Shown here one piece after another: positions 34,216 through 43,837 of a stretch of DNA of 64,000 nt (position 1 is its first letter; each line of letters opens with the position of its first letter). A program made the position numbers and the translations under genes. The notes below the pieces were generated by a model. It saw only the letters and a list, made by a program, of their open reading frames with translations. It searched no databases and was not told the origin of the DNA. Source of the DNA: Thermoanaerobaculia bacterium (GTDB lineage: Bacteria > Acidobacteriota > Thermoanaerobaculia > Multivoradales > JAIOJS01); NCBI GenBank assembly GCA_030429235.1, contig JAUIDB010000004.1, positions 1-64,000 of the forward strand. Direction: 5' to 3'.

Positions 34216-34713
34216 CTACTCGGTGGCTTCGGGGAGGGCCGGGATCCGTAGGACCTGACCGGGGTAGATCTTGTCGGGGTGCTCGAGCATCGGCTTGTTC
34301 GCCTCGAAGATCAGGTTGTACTTCATCGGGTCGCCGTAGTGCTCCTTGGAGATCTTCGACAGACTCTCTCCGCTCTGCACGGTGTGGAAGACGGAGGCCG
34401 GCTCCTTGACGGTCATCTGGTCGTCGACCTGGGAGATTCCGGCCACGTTGCCGACGGCCAGGACGACCTTCTCGCGATCACCCTGGGTTTCGGCGACGCC
34501 GCTCACCGTCGCGGTTTCACCGTCGACCCGGATCGAGAGACCTTCGATCGGAAGACCGAGGTCACGGACTCGGCTGGCGAGTTGTTTGGCCCGCAGGGTG
34601 TCCATCTGTTGGCTGGCGTTCGAGTCGGCGGCGGTGATCATCTCCGGCTCGGGGGCATCGTCGCCTCCGAAGAGCTTGGCGCCTGCATCCTTGACGAAAT
34701 CGAAGAGTCCCAT
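34216..34713 (-). CDS. BON-LysM domain protein (YgaU/Kbp-like)
   Basis: The 165-residue protein begins MGLFDFVKDAGAKLFG. A BON domain (about 42-105, with LSIRVDGETATVSGVAE) and a C-terminal LysM domain (about 110-160, with HTVQSGESLSKISKEHYGD and IYPGQVLRIP) follow. The layout and length match the Escherichia coli potassium-binding protein Kbp (YgaU), a soluble cytoplasmic protein. AAGGAG precedes the ATG. It lies downstream of a DUF937 gene on the same strand (70-bp gap). Confidence 0.92.
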   Translation of the reverse strand: MGLFDFVKDAGAKLFGGDDAPEPEMITAADSNASQQMDTLRAKQLASRVRDLGLPIEGLSIRVDGETATVSGVAETQGDREKVVLAVGNVAGISQVDDQMTVKEPASVFHTVQSGESLSKISKEHYGDPMKYNLIFEANKPMLEHPDKIYPGQVLRIPALPEATE

Positions 34714-34783
34714 AGTTGTTGCTCCTTGTTGGGATTGGGTTGGTCGAAGGTGAAACGAGGATCAGGATCGGTCGGCGAACGGC

Positions 34784-35404
34784 CTAGGACTTGAAGAGGG
34801 ATCCGAGCAGTCCGGCGCCGAGGCCGGTCAGATCATCGGTGACGTCACCATCGCCGTCGCGGTCCAGGATCTGGGTCAGCATGCCGGATTGCGGAGCGCG
34901 CCGTTCGGCCTCCTTGCGTCCGCCTGCGAGAGCCGCAGCCAAGCCCCCGAGGTCGAAGCCGGTACCCCCCGTGGCCGGGGGCGTGGTCGGACGTTGCGAA
35001 CGACCGAGGGCTCCGAGGACGAGGGGAGCGAGCAGGGCGAGAATGCGGGTCACGGAATCTCCATCGAGTCCGCTCATCTTGCCGAGGGCGGCTGTGGTCT
35101 GGTCCTGGCGCGATCCAAAGATGTGGCCCAGAGCCCCGGCTCCGGACCGCTGTACGGCCGACCGGCCCAGGGCCGAGACGACGTCGTCCAGGATCGAGCC
35201 GTCGTGGTCCCGATTCAGGGCGGAAGCCAGTGCCTCGGCTCCCGAGGTCTGGGCACTGTTGCGAGCCAGGGCGCCCATCATCATGGGCACGGCCCCGCCG
35301 ACGACGGACGCGACCTTCTCCTTGTCGATGCCGGTTTCACGGCTGATCTGGTCGATGCCTCCCTGCTGCTGCAGAGCGTTGCCGAGTAGGTCCATCAAGT
35401 CCAT
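34784..35404 (-). CDS. DUF937 domain protein
   Basis: The 206-residue protein matches DUF937: LGNALQQQGGIDQISRETGID, VASVVGGAVPMMMGALARN and ALNRDHDGSILDDV. It has a second glycine-rich copy and a DRDGDGDVTDDL calcium-loop-like stretch near the C-terminus. It is predicted to be cytoplasmic and helical, with function unknown. GGGAGAACAG precedes the ATG. It probably shares a transcript with the LysM gene downstream. Confidence 0.9.
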   Translation of the reverse strand: MDLMDLLGNALQQQGGIDQISRETGIDKEKVASVVGGAVPMMMGALARNSAQTSGAEALASALNRDHDGSILDDVVSALGRSAVQRSGAGALGHIFGSRQDQTTAALGKMSGLDGDSVTRILALLAPLVLGALGRSQRPTTPPATGGTGFDLGGLAAALAGGRKEAERRAPQSGMLTQILDRDGDGDVTDDLTGLGAGLLGSLFKS

Positions 35405-35490
35405 CTGTTCTCCCTGATTGATGAGGTAGCCGTCGATTCTTGGTGAGTTCTTTGTATCACGTTCTCAACTCGAGAAGAGTGACGGAAACG

Positions 35491-36153
35491 CTACGGCTGA
35501 CAGCAGGTGCCGTAGGCCTTGGCCAGGCAAGCGATGAGGACACGGCCGGCGTCCTCGGGACTCCGGCCGAAGGCGACGATGCCATCCTCGTGCCCGCCCA
35601 TGGCGAAGAGTCCGATCTCGGCCAGGGCCGTGGTCTCGAACAGGCGACGGACCTCGCGCGCCATCTCGGGGGTGCCGTACTCGACCTGTGCGCTGGTCCG
35701 GGGCAACCGCAGCGCTTCGGCCGCTCGCCAGACTACGGGCGAGTGAGCGTGCAGGACGCAGCGGATGTGGACGCCAAGGTCGTAGACGGCAGCGTGGGTG
35801 AGGGATTCCGAAGAAGGCAAGGCGGAGCCGAAACTCTCGACCCGGTTCTGGCCGATGTCGTACCGATCGACGACGCAGAAGTTGTCGAGGGTGGGTTTGT
35901 GGACGCCGGAGGTCTGGGTGCCAGTGATCAGGAAGGAGCGCTGGCCGCGCGGTCGGGAAGGGGGCCCGACGCGCAGACTCACGTTGCCGAAACCGTAGCC
36001 GCCGTAGCGACTCGGTTCCTGACCGACCAGACCGGTCAAGGCGAGAATCTCGCGCCAGGCCGTCAGGGCGCAGAAGGCCTCGCCGTAGCGCCGCGGTTCG
36101 AGGCGCGAGCGCCGGTGCTCGGCGCGGAACTTGATGACGCCTTCGCGGCTCAA
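35491..36153 (-). CDS. Class II aldolase/adducin-family protein
   Basis: The 220-residue protein has the family zinc-site pattern: GYGFGNVSLR near residue 55, ITGTQTSGV, VLHAHSPVVW with the two metal histidines, and GGHEDGIVAFG near the end. Members act on short sugar phosphates or hydroxy acids, and the substrate cannot be assigned. The only possible start is TTG at 36153, ten bases after the stop of the lipoprotein gene and without a Shine-Dalgarno, so translation is probably coupled to that gene. Confidence 0.82.
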   Translation of the reverse strand: MSREGVIKFRAEHRRSRLEPRRYGEAFCALTAWREILALTGLVGQEPSRYGGYGFGNVSLRVGPPSRPRGQRSFLITGTQTSGVHKPTLDNFCVVDRYDIGQNRVESFGSALPSSESLTHAAVYDLGVHIRCVLHAHSPVVWRAAEALRLPRTSAQVEYGTPEMAREVRRLFETTALAEIGLFAMGGHEDGIVAFGRSPEDAGRVLIACLAKAYGTCCQP

Positions 36154-36163
36154 GGGGGTGCGG

Positions 36164-36445
36164 CTACCCGTCGTGGTCCGCCGACTCTGGCTCCGTGGTC
36201 TGCTCTTCGCTCGTGGCTTCTTCCGCCGATGTGTCCATCGACTCGTCGGTCGAGGACTCGGGCACGGTACCGTCTTCGAAGTTCTGGGTCGAGATCACCG
36301 AGCCACTGTCCTCGGCGGTGGGGGCGGACTCGGCCGCCGGGGCCTCGGTGGCGGCCGGAGCCGTTTCCTTGGCGCACCCGAGGACCAGGATCAGGCCGCC
36401 GGCGGCTGCGAGAAGGAGGAGTCGAGGCAGGAGGGACGAGCGCAT
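36164..36445 (-). CDS. Small acidic lipoprotein
   Basis: The 93-residue protein has a lipoprotein signal ending LVLGC (Cys24), then a low-complexity tail rich in Glu, Ala, Ser and Thr (TEAPAAESAPTAED). No domain is recognised. It probably tethers to the outer membrane as a disordered acidic tail. It precedes the class II aldolase gene and follows the saccharopine dehydrogenase-like gene by 40 bp, all on the minus strand. Confidence 0.72.
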   Translation of the reverse strand: MRSSLLPRLLLLAAAGGLILVLGCAKETAPAATEAPAAESAPTAEDSGSVISTQNFEDGTVPESSTDESMDTSAEEATSEEQTTEPESADHDG

Positions 36446-36485
36446 AGAGAGTCTCCGGTTCTGGGTGGGGAAGGAAGCCTCGATC

Positions 36486-37652
36486 TTAGCCGATCGCGGG
36501 ACGCTCGATGGCCTCGTTCAGTTCGATCCCACGAGCCGCCAGATCCCCGAACACGGCGTCGTAGGTGGCCCGGTCGCGCCCAACCTGCTCGGGGGCGAAC
36601 AGACCGCTCTGGCGGAAGGTCCCAGAGGCGACGGCTCGGGCCATGGCAGCGCAAGTGAATCCGGTGGTGCGGGCCATGGAGGAGAACCCGGTGTCCGGAT
36701 CGCGGAAGTCCAGCAGGTCGAACGTACGCCGCTCGGTCTGGCCCTGGTGGGTGCCCTCTACCACCACGCGGAGGGCGGTGAACTCGGGTTCGTCCGGACG
36801 AAGCTCCCACTTCGGTAGGAGCCTCTGGGAAGTGACCTCCAGGGGAGAGACCTCCACCTCGCCCACCCGGATGGGATCGGCGGAGAGCAGTCCGCTCTCC
36901 TTGAGGAGGAGGACCTTGGCGGCATGGCCGGGGTAGCGCAGGGTCTTCTCCTGCATGTCCGGCACGTCGACGGTGGTCAGCAGCGATCGGAGTCCGTCGG
37001 TGAGGAACGCTTCGAGGGTCCCGATCCCGGGAATCTCGACCGGTTCGACCTCGGTCAGGGGCTCACTGACCACGGTCTTGCCTTGGCGCCTCCAACGGGC
37101 TGGCCGGAGGTACTCGTTGAGCACGTCGTTGGGCGCGAAGGGAGCCTTGTACTCCCAAGGCAGGGCACGCTCGAGCGGGAGTCCTCCGACGTAGCACACG
37201 AAGTGGTCGACACGGTCCATGGTCTCCAGCATCCGCCCGAGGATCAGGTTGTCACAGCCCGGGGCGACACCGCAGTCGACCACCGCCGTGCAGTCGTGCT
37301 CGATCGCGAGCGACTGCAGGACCAGGGGGTCCTCCTCGAAGAAAGAGATGTCGACGAAGTCGCGGCCGCTCTCGAGCACCGCCTGGAGGGTCTGGAAGCC
37401 GAGGTAGCTGGGCATGGCGCCCACCACGATGTCGACCTCCCGCGCCAGTTCCTTGACGGTGTCCGGCTGCGCGAGATCGGCCTGGACGGTGTCGATGTCT
37501 GGGAATCCCTGCAGGCGTTCGAGGTTGGAAGAGGAGACGTCGGAGCTGGTGACCGCCCAGCCCGGGGTGGCGGCGAGGTCCCGGGCGATGGCATGACCCA
37601 CTCGTCCAGCGCCGAGAACGAGGGCCCGAGTCGTGGTAGAGGTTGCAGACAT
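36486..37652 (-). CDS. Saccharopine dehydrogenase / L-lysine dehydrogenase-like enzyme
   Basis: The 388-residue protein has an N-terminal Rossmann motif ALVLGAGRVGHAIARDL (10-26). The phrases IVVGAMPSYLGFQTLQAVLESG, VDCGVAPGCDNL and CYVGGLPLERALPWEYKAPF are typical of the saccharopine dehydrogenase C-domain and of bacterial lysine 6-dehydrogenase. It differs from the 26269 paralogue and could oxidise lysine directly. AGGAGC lies before the ATG at 37652; the longer frame overlaps the divergent DUF4126 gene. Confidence 0.85.
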   Translation of the reverse strand: MSATSTTTRALVLGAGRVGHAIARDLAATPGWAVTSSDVSSSNLERLQGFPDIDTVQADLAQPDTVKELAREVDIVVGAMPSYLGFQTLQAVLESGRDFVDISFFEEDPLVLQSLAIEHDCTAVVDCGVAPGCDNLILGRMLETMDRVDHFVCYVGGLPLERALPWEYKAPFAPNDVLNEYLRPARWRRQGKTVVSEPLTEVEPVEIPGIGTLEAFLTDGLRSLLTTVDVPDMQEKTLRYPGHAAKVLLLKESGLLSADPIRVGEVEVSPLEVTSQRLLPKWELRPDEPEFTALRVVVEGTHQGQTERRTFDLLDFRDPDTGFSSMARTTGFTCAAMARAVASGTFRQSGLFAPEQVGRDRATYDAVFGDLAARGIELNEAIERPAIG

Positions 37653-37790
37653 GAGTGCTCCTGGTGGTCTCAGGGTGTAGAGTGGTGGAAGAAAAGGCTC
37701 GGTTGGAACGTAGTCGTTGGTGTAGCACCCCGTGCCGACCGTTGTCGTCTCGATCGAACGGCCTGGCACACGAACGACGGAGTATCGCAT

Positions 37791-38369
37791 ATGGAAACAG
37801 TACTGAGTCTGGCCCTGGGAGTCGGGTTGGCGGCGGCCTGCGGTTTCAGGATCTTCGTACCCCTTACGGTCATGTCGCTGGCCATTCGAGCCGGGCACAT
37901 GGAGGTGGCCGAGAACTTCGCGTGGTTGGGCAGTCGTTCGGCGCTCCTGGTGCTCGGCTGCGCGACGCTGCTCGAGGTCGCGGCCTACTACGTTCCCTGG
38001 GTGGACAACCTGCTCGACCTGGTGGCGAGCCCGGCCGCCGTCGTGGCGGGCATCCTGGTGACCGGCAGTGTGATCACCGACGTGAGCCCGATGTTGCAGT
38101 GGTCGTTGGCGGCGATTGCGGGGGGTGGTGCAGCCGGTCTCGTGCAGGCCGCGACCACCGTCGCGCGTCAGGTCTCAGCCGCGACGACGCTCGGTGTCGG
38201 GAATCCGTTCATCTCGACCCTGGAAGCAGGGGGAGCGGTGGTGATGTCGGCGCTGGCGGTGTTCGTGCCCCTGCTGGCGCTCGGTGCCGTGCTGGTCCTG
38301 GCGGTGGTCGCGGTGCGCATGGTTCTGCGCTGGCGAGAGGGGCGCAGCGCCCCGGCGGTGCCCGCCTGA
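37791..38369 (+). CDS. DUF4126 membrane protein
   Basis: The 192-residue protein has several membrane helices and the DUF4126 pattern: GLAAACGFRIFVPLTVMSLA near the start, YYVPWVDNLLDLVASPAAV in the middle and GNPFISTLEAGGAV near the end. Function is unknown. ATG at 37791 has GGAG upstream and removes a long antisense extension. It converges on pilB with a 23-bp gap. Confidence 0.9.
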   Translation: METVLSLALGVGLAAACGFRIFVPLTVMSLAIRAGHMEVAENFAWLGSRSALLVLGCATLLEVAAYYVPWVDNLLDLVASPAAVVAGILVTGSVITDVSPMLQWSLAAIAGGGAAGLVQAATTVARQVSAATTLGVGNPFISTLEAGGAVVMSALAVFVPLLALGAVLVLAVVAVRMVLRWREGRSAPAVPA

Positions 38370-38392
38370 CGATTCCTTCTGCCTGATGTGGC

Positions 38393-40159
38393 TCAGTTGA
38401 GGCCGGTGACGCGGAGGACCTCTTCGACCGTGGTCACGCCCTCGGCGAGCTTGCGCAGCGCCGACTGACGGAGGGTCTTCATGCCGAGCCGTACCGCCTC
38501 GCGCTTGAGCACCGGCGCCTCGACGCCCTTGGCGATCAGCTCTTTGATCGGATCGGACATGGCCAGGATCTCGAAGATGCCGGCGCGGCCGATGTAGCCG
38601 GTGCTCCGACACTCGTGGCAGCCCTTTCCCTCGTGGACCTTGACTCGCTTGCCGGCGGGTACCGTGAGACGCAGGAGGTTGGCTTCGTCCGCTTCGAGGT
38701 ACCGCTCCATCACGCAGTGGGGGCAGATCTTCCGCACCAGGCGCTGGGCCATCACACCGAGCAGGGTGGAGTTGATGAGGAAGTTCTCCACGCCGAGGTC
38801 GGTCAATCGAGAGATCGAGGTCGGAGCGTCGTTGGTGTGGAGCGTACTGAAGACCAGGTGTCCGGTGAGCGCAGCCTGGATCGCGTAGTCGGCGGTCTCG
38901 CCGTCGCGGATCTCTCCCACCATGATGATGTCCGGGTCCTGCCGCAGGATGTGCCGCAGGGCGCTGGCGAAGGTGATCCCGATCCGTTCGTGGATCGCGG
39001 TCTGGTTCAGCTCGTCGTGCACCATCTCGATCGGATCCTCGATCGTGGTGATGTTGACCTCGTTGTCCGACAGGTGCTTGAGCGCCGAGTAGAGGGTGGT
39101 GGTCTTACCGGAACCGGTGGGTCCGGTGACGAGGACGATCCCGTGCGGTCGACTGATGAAGTCGTTGAACAGTTCCAGTTCCTCGGCGTAGAAGCCCAGG
39201 CTCGAGAGATCCTGGCGCAGGACGTCGGGATCGAAGATCCTCAGGACCACCTTCTCTCCGAAGGCCACGGGTAGCGTCGAGATCCGCAGTTCGACCTCCC
39301 GGTCGCCCCGGGCCGTCTTGATCCGCCCGTCCTGGGGCCGCCGTTTCTCGGCGATATCGAGCCGAGCCATCGCCTTGATCCGACTGGTCACGGCCGCGTG
39401 CACGACCTTCGGCATCTCCTGGATGTCGTGGAGCACACCATCGATGCGGAAGCGGATCACGCTGCGCTTCCGTTTCGGCTCGATGTGGATATCGCTGGCG
39501 CGGGAATCGTAGGCATGCTGCAGCATGAATTCGACCGCGTTGACGATGTGCTGATCGCTCGACTCGATCTCCGCCTCGCTCTTCATGTTGACGAGCTGCT
39601 CGAGGTTGCCGAGATCGATACCGGCCGAAAGGTCCCGTTCGGCCCGTTTGACCGAGTGGCGCAGGCCGTAGAACTCGGTCAAGGCCTTGAGGATTTCCGG
39701 TTCGGAGGCGACCACCAGGTCGATCTCTCGTCCCGCGATCCGCCGGTAGGAGTCGAGGGCTTCGATGTCGAACGGATCGGCCACCGCGACCTTCAGTCGA
39801 CCGCTGTCGACCGAGAGCGGGATCATCCGGTGCCGCCGAGCGAACGGTCGAGAGATCTGGGACTCGATGAGATCGGCATCGAGGGCCAGCGGTTCGACTC
39901 GCACGAAGTCGAGGTTCGCCTCGCGGGCGAGCGCCTGGGCGATGTCGAATTCGTTGATGGCTCGGCCGTTCTCGGCGGGGGCCGGGAAGTTCAGCTTCAG
40001 GATGACCTCGTAGCCGAGGGCGCGCTGCTCGAAGGCACGGGTGCTGCGGACCCGCCGAGGCACCTGGCGCGCCTCCCGCAGTACGGCATCGTTTTGTTCC
40101 GGGGTCAAGAGCTCCTGGCGGAGCAAGACCTCGGCGACACGTTCAGGACTGATAGCCAC
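38393..40159 (-). CDS. pilB: Type IV pilus/type II secretion assembly ATPase PilB/GspE
   Basis: The 588-residue protein has the N-terminal MshEN-like domain, Walker A GPTGSGKT (346-353), the Asp box ITTIEDPIE, Walker B DPDIIMVGEIRD, the His box LVFSTLHTND, and a four-cysteine zinc element (CPHC and CHEC). It powers pilin or pseudopilin polymerisation at the inner membrane. No other pilus genes are in the window. It lies next to the chemosensory cluster, 115 bp downstream of the MCP gene on the same strand. That may link the cluster to pilus-based movement, but is only positional. The start is GTG with a candidate leaderless -10. Confidence 0.93.
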   Translation of the reverse strand: MAISPERVAEVLLRQELLTPEQNDAVLREARQVPRRVRSTRAFEQRALGYEVILKLNFPAPAENGRAINEFDIAQALAREANLDFVRVEPLALDADLIESQISRPFARRHRMIPLSVDSGRLKVAVADPFDIEALDSYRRIAGREIDLVVASEPEILKALTEFYGLRHSVKRAERDLSAGIDLGNLEQLVNMKSEAEIESSDQHIVNAVEFMLQHAYDSRASDIHIEPKRKRSVIRFRIDGVLHDIQEMPKVVHAAVTSRIKAMARLDIAEKRRPQDGRIKTARGDREVELRISTLPVAFGEKVVLRIFDPDVLRQDLSSLGFYAEELELFNDFISRPHGIVLVTGPTGSGKTTTLYSALKHLSDNEVNITTIEDPIEMVHDELNQTAIHERIGITFASALRHILRQDPDIIMVGEIRDGETADYAIQAALTGHLVFSTLHTNDAPTSISRLTDLGVENFLINSTLLGVMAQRLVRKICPHCVMERYLEADEANLLRLTVPAGKRVKVHEGKGCHECRSTGYIGRAGIFEILAMSDPIKELIAKGVEAPVLKREAVRLGMKTLRQSALRKLAEGVTTVEEVLRVTGLN

Positions 40160-40165
40160 CTGCGG

Positions 40166-40171
40166 ATCTTA
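40166..40171 (-). promoter_or_regulatory. Candidate leaderless -10 element of pilB
   Basis: On the minus strand TAAGAT is followed by six bases (CCGCAG) and the GTG start at 40159. No Shine-Dalgarno is visible. Confidence 0.5.
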
Positions 40172-40274
40172 CCCGGCCCGAGGCCACGGTTGGGAGACGG
40201 CGTGCGGTGGTTCACGGCTAGGCGGCGAAGAACTGGCGCACCGCGGCCCGGGCGTGGGGCCGATCGTACCTCGT

Positions 40275-42068
40275 CTACAGGCGGAAGGTTTCCACTTCCC
40301 GTTTGAGGGCCTCGGCCTCGGAGGCCAGGCTCTTCGCGGCACTCGAGGTCTCTTCGACCGCCGAGAGGTGTTGGCGAGCCACGAGGGCGATCGAATCGAC
40401 GGCTTTGACCACGAGGTCGCCGCCCTGCTTCTGTTCGACCGTCGCCTCGAGCATCTGCTTGGTGAGTTCGTTCATCTTCTCGGCGGCACGGGTGATCTCG
40501 CCGGCGCCGAGGGCGTTCTCCTTGGCGGCGTTGCCGATCTCCTTGGCGAGGTCGGACATCCGCCCCGAGGTCGTCAGCAGGCGGTCGGCGTAGGCAGCCT
40601 GCGCCTCGGTCGCTCCGGAAGCCTCGCCGGCCAGGCGAGCGGTTTCCTCGATCGAGTGCACGATGCCGGAGACCACTTGATCGGTGAGCCCGACCACGGT
40701 TCGCGTGTCGGTTTGTACCGTCTGGATGAGTTCGGTGATCTCCTTGGTGGAGGTCGCCGAGCGCTCGGCCAGTCGTTTGACCTCTTCCGCCACCACCGCA
40801 AAGCCCTTGCCCGCCTCGCCGGCACGCGCTGCCTCGATCGCGGCGTTGAGGGAGAGCAGGTTGGTCTGGTCGGCGATCCCCTCGATCACCTTGACGATAG
40901 CTCCGATCTCCTCCGAGTGGGTTTCGATGGCGTTGATCGAGGAGCGGAGTTGGTCGCTCGAGGTGCGCACTTCTTCCACCGAACGCTTCGAAACCTGGTC
41001 CACCGCTTGCACCGTGGCCGAAACCTTGCCGATCGAGGTGACCATGTCCTGGAGGGTACTGGTGGTGTCGTCGACCGAGCGGATCAAGTGGTCTCCGTTG
41101 TTGGCCGTGAGTTCGAGGGAAGCGTTCATCTCCTCGATCGACGCTGCGGTCTCGTTGACACTGGTGGCGAGAATGCCGGCATTGCGGGCCAGGTTGGAGA
41201 TCTGCGCCGCCATCTCGACCATGGTCGAGGAGGTCTGTTCGGTGGCAGTGGACTGACTGACCGCACCCTGCGCCATGTGTTGGGCCGAGGCCGAGATTTC
41301 GTCGGCGGTGCTGGCAACACTCTGGGTCGTCTCCAGGATCTTCGACAGAATGCGGCGGAGGCTGAGGACCATCGTCTGCATCGCTTCGAGCAGCTGCCCA
41401 GCCTCGTCCCGGCCCCCCGTTTCGATGTTCTGGGTCAGGTCGCCGTCGGCCAACTGGTGCGCCGTGTCCACGGCGCGACGTAGGGTGCCGGCGATTCGAC
41501 CGGCCAACAGATAAAAGAGCGCCGCTCCCGCCAGGGCCACCAGCAGGCCGACCGACAGGCCGGTGATCAGGTTGCGCCGCGAGGCCGCCTCGACCTCCGC
41601 CAGGCTCATGCCCAGGAAGAGGGTGCCCAGGCGGGGAGAGTCCTCTTGCACGATCGGCGCGAAGGCGAGCAGCATGCTGCCCTCGGTAAGCATCTCGATC
41701 TCCGGCTTGTCGAGGCTGCTCCGCGAGAGCTCTAGGTAGGCCTCCGCCTTTTCGGGCTGGAAGCCAGCGAATTGCTGCCGAGTGCGATCGAAGACCACCG
41801 CGAACTGGACGTCCGGCGAGGCGGCGACCATGGTCAGCTCCTGCTCGACCGACTCGACGTCGTCGAAGACCAGTCCGACCCCCGCGCTTTGGGCGGTGAT
41901 ACCGGCGATCACGCGAGCCTTCTCGGCCATGTTCTGCCGCAACATCCGGTCCTGCTGTGAGGCGGTAAACCAGAGAATCGCGATGCTGACGGCGAGCAGC
42001 ACGACGAGAGCCGCGAGCCCGAACCGTTGTTTCATGCCGAGAGTGGTTGTACCTGGTGTGGTCGCCAT
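40275..42068 (-). CDS. Methyl-accepting chemotaxis protein
   Basis: The 597-residue protein has two membrane helices (about 16-36 and 167-190) around a periplasmic sensor of about 130 residues, then a HAMP region and a long helical signalling hairpin. The hairpin tip reads [27 protein letters not shown], followed by [16 protein letters not shown]. No CheR/CheB-docking pentapeptide is present at the C-terminus (REVETFRL). GAGGAGAGG precedes the ATG. It diverges from cheA (194-bp gap) and is the likely receptor of that cluster. Confidence 0.95.
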   Translation of the reverse strand: MATTPGTTTLGMKQRFGLAALVVLLAVSIAILWFTASQQDRMLRQNMAEKARVIAGITAQSAGVGLVFDDVESVEQELTMVAASPDVQFAVVFDRTRQQFAGFQPEKAEAYLELSRSSLDKPEIEMLTEGSMLLAFAPIVQEDSPRLGTLFLGMSLAEVEAASRRNLITGLSVGLLVALAGAALFYLLAGRIAGTLRRAVDTAHQLADGDLTQNIETGGRDEAGQLLEAMQTMVLSLRRILSKILETTQSVASTADEISASAQHMAQGAVSQSTATEQTSSTMVEMAAQISNLARNAGILATSVNETAASIEEMNASLELTANNGDHLIRSVDDTTSTLQDMVTSIGKVSATVQAVDQVSKRSVEEVRTSSDQLRSSINAIETHSEEIGAIVKVIEGIADQTNLLSLNAAIEAARAGEAGKGFAVVAEEVKRLAERSATSTKEITELIQTVQTDTRTVVGLTDQVVSGIVHSIEETARLAGEASGATEAQAAYADRLLTTSGRMSDLAKEIGNAAKENALGAGEITRAAEKMNELTKQMLEATVEQKQGGDLVVKAVDSIALVARQHLSAVEETSSAAKSLASEAEALKREVETFRL

Positions 42069-42262
42069 CGTGGGTTCGCCTCTCCTCTAGCGGGTCCCGC
42101 CTTGTCGGTGGTTCTTTATAGGCTGTTTACCATATGAAACGACCAGATTCCAGTGTCGTGAGGTAGGAGCTCGGCCGCCATCTCGAGGGTCCGACCGCTC
42201 GCGCACCCGGGCCGGGTACAATCTGAGCGCGATCAGATGCCACAGGAGGCTGGTTAGAGGCG

Positions 42263-43807
42263 ATGGACGAACAGATTTTCGAGGCGCTCGTCGAGGAGTT
42301 CTATCTCGAATCTCAGGAGCGGATCCAGAGAATCGCCGATACCCTGATGGCCTGGGGAGAGGCCGAGGAGTCGGAACGGAAGGAGCTGCTGGTCCTGCTG
42401 CGGCGCGAGTTGCATACCGTCAAGGGCAACGCCGGCATGATGGGCCTCAAGGAACTGCAGGACCTCTCTCACCATCTGGAGGACCGGGTCGCCGACCTGG
42501 CGACGAGCGATTCGGTCCGCGACCTCCTCGGTGACCTCGACCGGGTCCAGCAGGAGCTGAACGTAGCCTGTGGACGAGTCTCTGCCCTGGAGGACGCGGC
42601 CGAGACCGAGGTGGCGACCGCGACCAGCGCTCCGGGAGGAGTGCGGGTCGGTTTCGGGACTCTCGACGGACTGGTGGACCTGCTGTCCGAGATGGTGATC
42701 TTCCGCAATCGACTGGGAGATTCTCTCGGACGTGCGATGGCGACGCTACCGCGCGGCGCCCGCAGCGGTTCGTCCTGGCTGGCGGTCGAGGAGGCTCACG
42801 AGGTCTTGGAGAAGACCCTCGATCGAGTCCAGTACTCGGTGATGCAATTGCGCATGGTCCCCTTGGAGAACCTCTTTCTCCAACTCAAGCGCCTGGTGTT
42901 CGACGAGGCACAACGGTTGGAGCGGAAGGTCGAGTTTCGGGCCCATGGGGGCGAGACGCCCCTCGACAAGGGGCTTCTCGAGCTGGCCTCGGAGGCCCTC
43001 GGGCACCTGGTCCGCAACGCCGTGGTCCACGGTCTGGAGGGTCGTGACGAGCGGGTGGCGGCGGGCAAACCCGAGGCGGGAAAGCTGATCGTCACCGCGC
43101 ACACCACCTCGGAAGAGGTGTGGATCGACGTCGAAGACGACGGCCGGGGTATCGATTCCGAGGCTCTGCGCGAGCGGGCCGCCAAACTGGGGCTCGACAG
43201 CCCCGCGGGAGCCGATCTGCCAACGCTGTTGGCGCTGCCCGGTCTCTCGACCCGAGACGAGGCGGATGCTTCGGCCGGCCGCGGCATGGGGATGGCGGCG
43301 GTCGGAGAGTCGATTCGACGGGGTGGCGGCCAGCTAGAGGTGGTTTCGACCGTCGGGGAGGGCACCCGATTCCGGCTGCGGTTGCCACTGTCGGCGGCGA
43401 TCATCCGCGCGCTGCTACTCCGCGTCGAGGACGATCTGTTCGTCCTGCCGGCGGCAGCCGTGCGGGAAGCCGTGGCGCTGAACGTAGGAGACAGGACCCT
43501 GCTCCAGGGAGCGGCCGTGGTCCGGTGGCGGCAGGAGTTGATTCCGTTGGTCGATCTCGGGGTCCAGTTCGGGGCGACCCCCGAGCGCCGCGACCAGGGG
43601 CAGATCCTGTTCATCGAGAGCGAGGGGCGCTACCGGGGGCTGGTGGTGGACGCGATCGTCGGGATTCGGGACATCGTGGTGAAGCCGCTGGACCGCATGA
43701 TGGGCGCCCCTCTGGGAATCAGTGGCTGTACCATTCTGGGGGACGGACGAGTCGTGCTGATTCTGGACGCTGCGGCCCTGAGCCGGATCGTGCAGCGCGG
43801 GAAGTAG
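42263..43807 (+). CDS. cheA: Chemotaxis histidine kinase CheA, short form without P2
   Basis: The 514-residue protein has an HPt domain with His51 in RRELHTVKGNAGMMG, then passes directly to the dimerisation region (about 128-190). Histidine-kinase ATPase boxes follow (NAVVHGLE, VEDDGRGID, GRGMGM) with a CheW-like P5 domain (about 375-510). The P2 response-regulator-docking domain of classic CheA is missing and no receiver is fused. TACAAT at 42217-42222 may be its -10. It leads the cheA-cheW-HEAT-cheR-cheB operon. No CheY is encoded in the cluster. Confidence 0.93.
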   Translation: MDEQIFEALVEEFYLESQERIQRIADTLMAWGEAEESERKELLVLLRRELHTVKGNAGMMGLKELQDLSHHLEDRVADLATSDSVRDLLGDLDRVQQELNVACGRVSALEDAAETEVATATSAPGGVRVGFGTLDGLVDLLSEMVIFRNRLGDSLGRAMATLPRGARSGSSWLAVEEAHEVLEKTLDRVQYSVMQLRMVPLENLFLQLKRLVFDEAQRLERKVEFRAHGGETPLDKGLLELASEALGHLVRNAVVHGLEGRDERVAAGKPEAGKLIVTAHTTSEEVWIDVEDDGRGIDSEALRERAAKLGLDSPAGADLPTLLALPGLSTRDEADASAGRGMGMAAVGESIRRGGGQLEVVSTVGEGTRFRLRLPLSAAIIRALLLRVEDDLFVLPAAAVREAVALNVGDRTLLQGAAVVRWRQELIPLVDLGVQFGATPERRDQGQILFIESEGRYRGLVVDAIVGIRDIVVKPLDRMMGAPLGISGCTILGDGRVVLILDAAALSRIVQRGK

Positions 43808-43837
43808 GGCCGGCAGGTTCGGCAGGAGGAAGCAGTG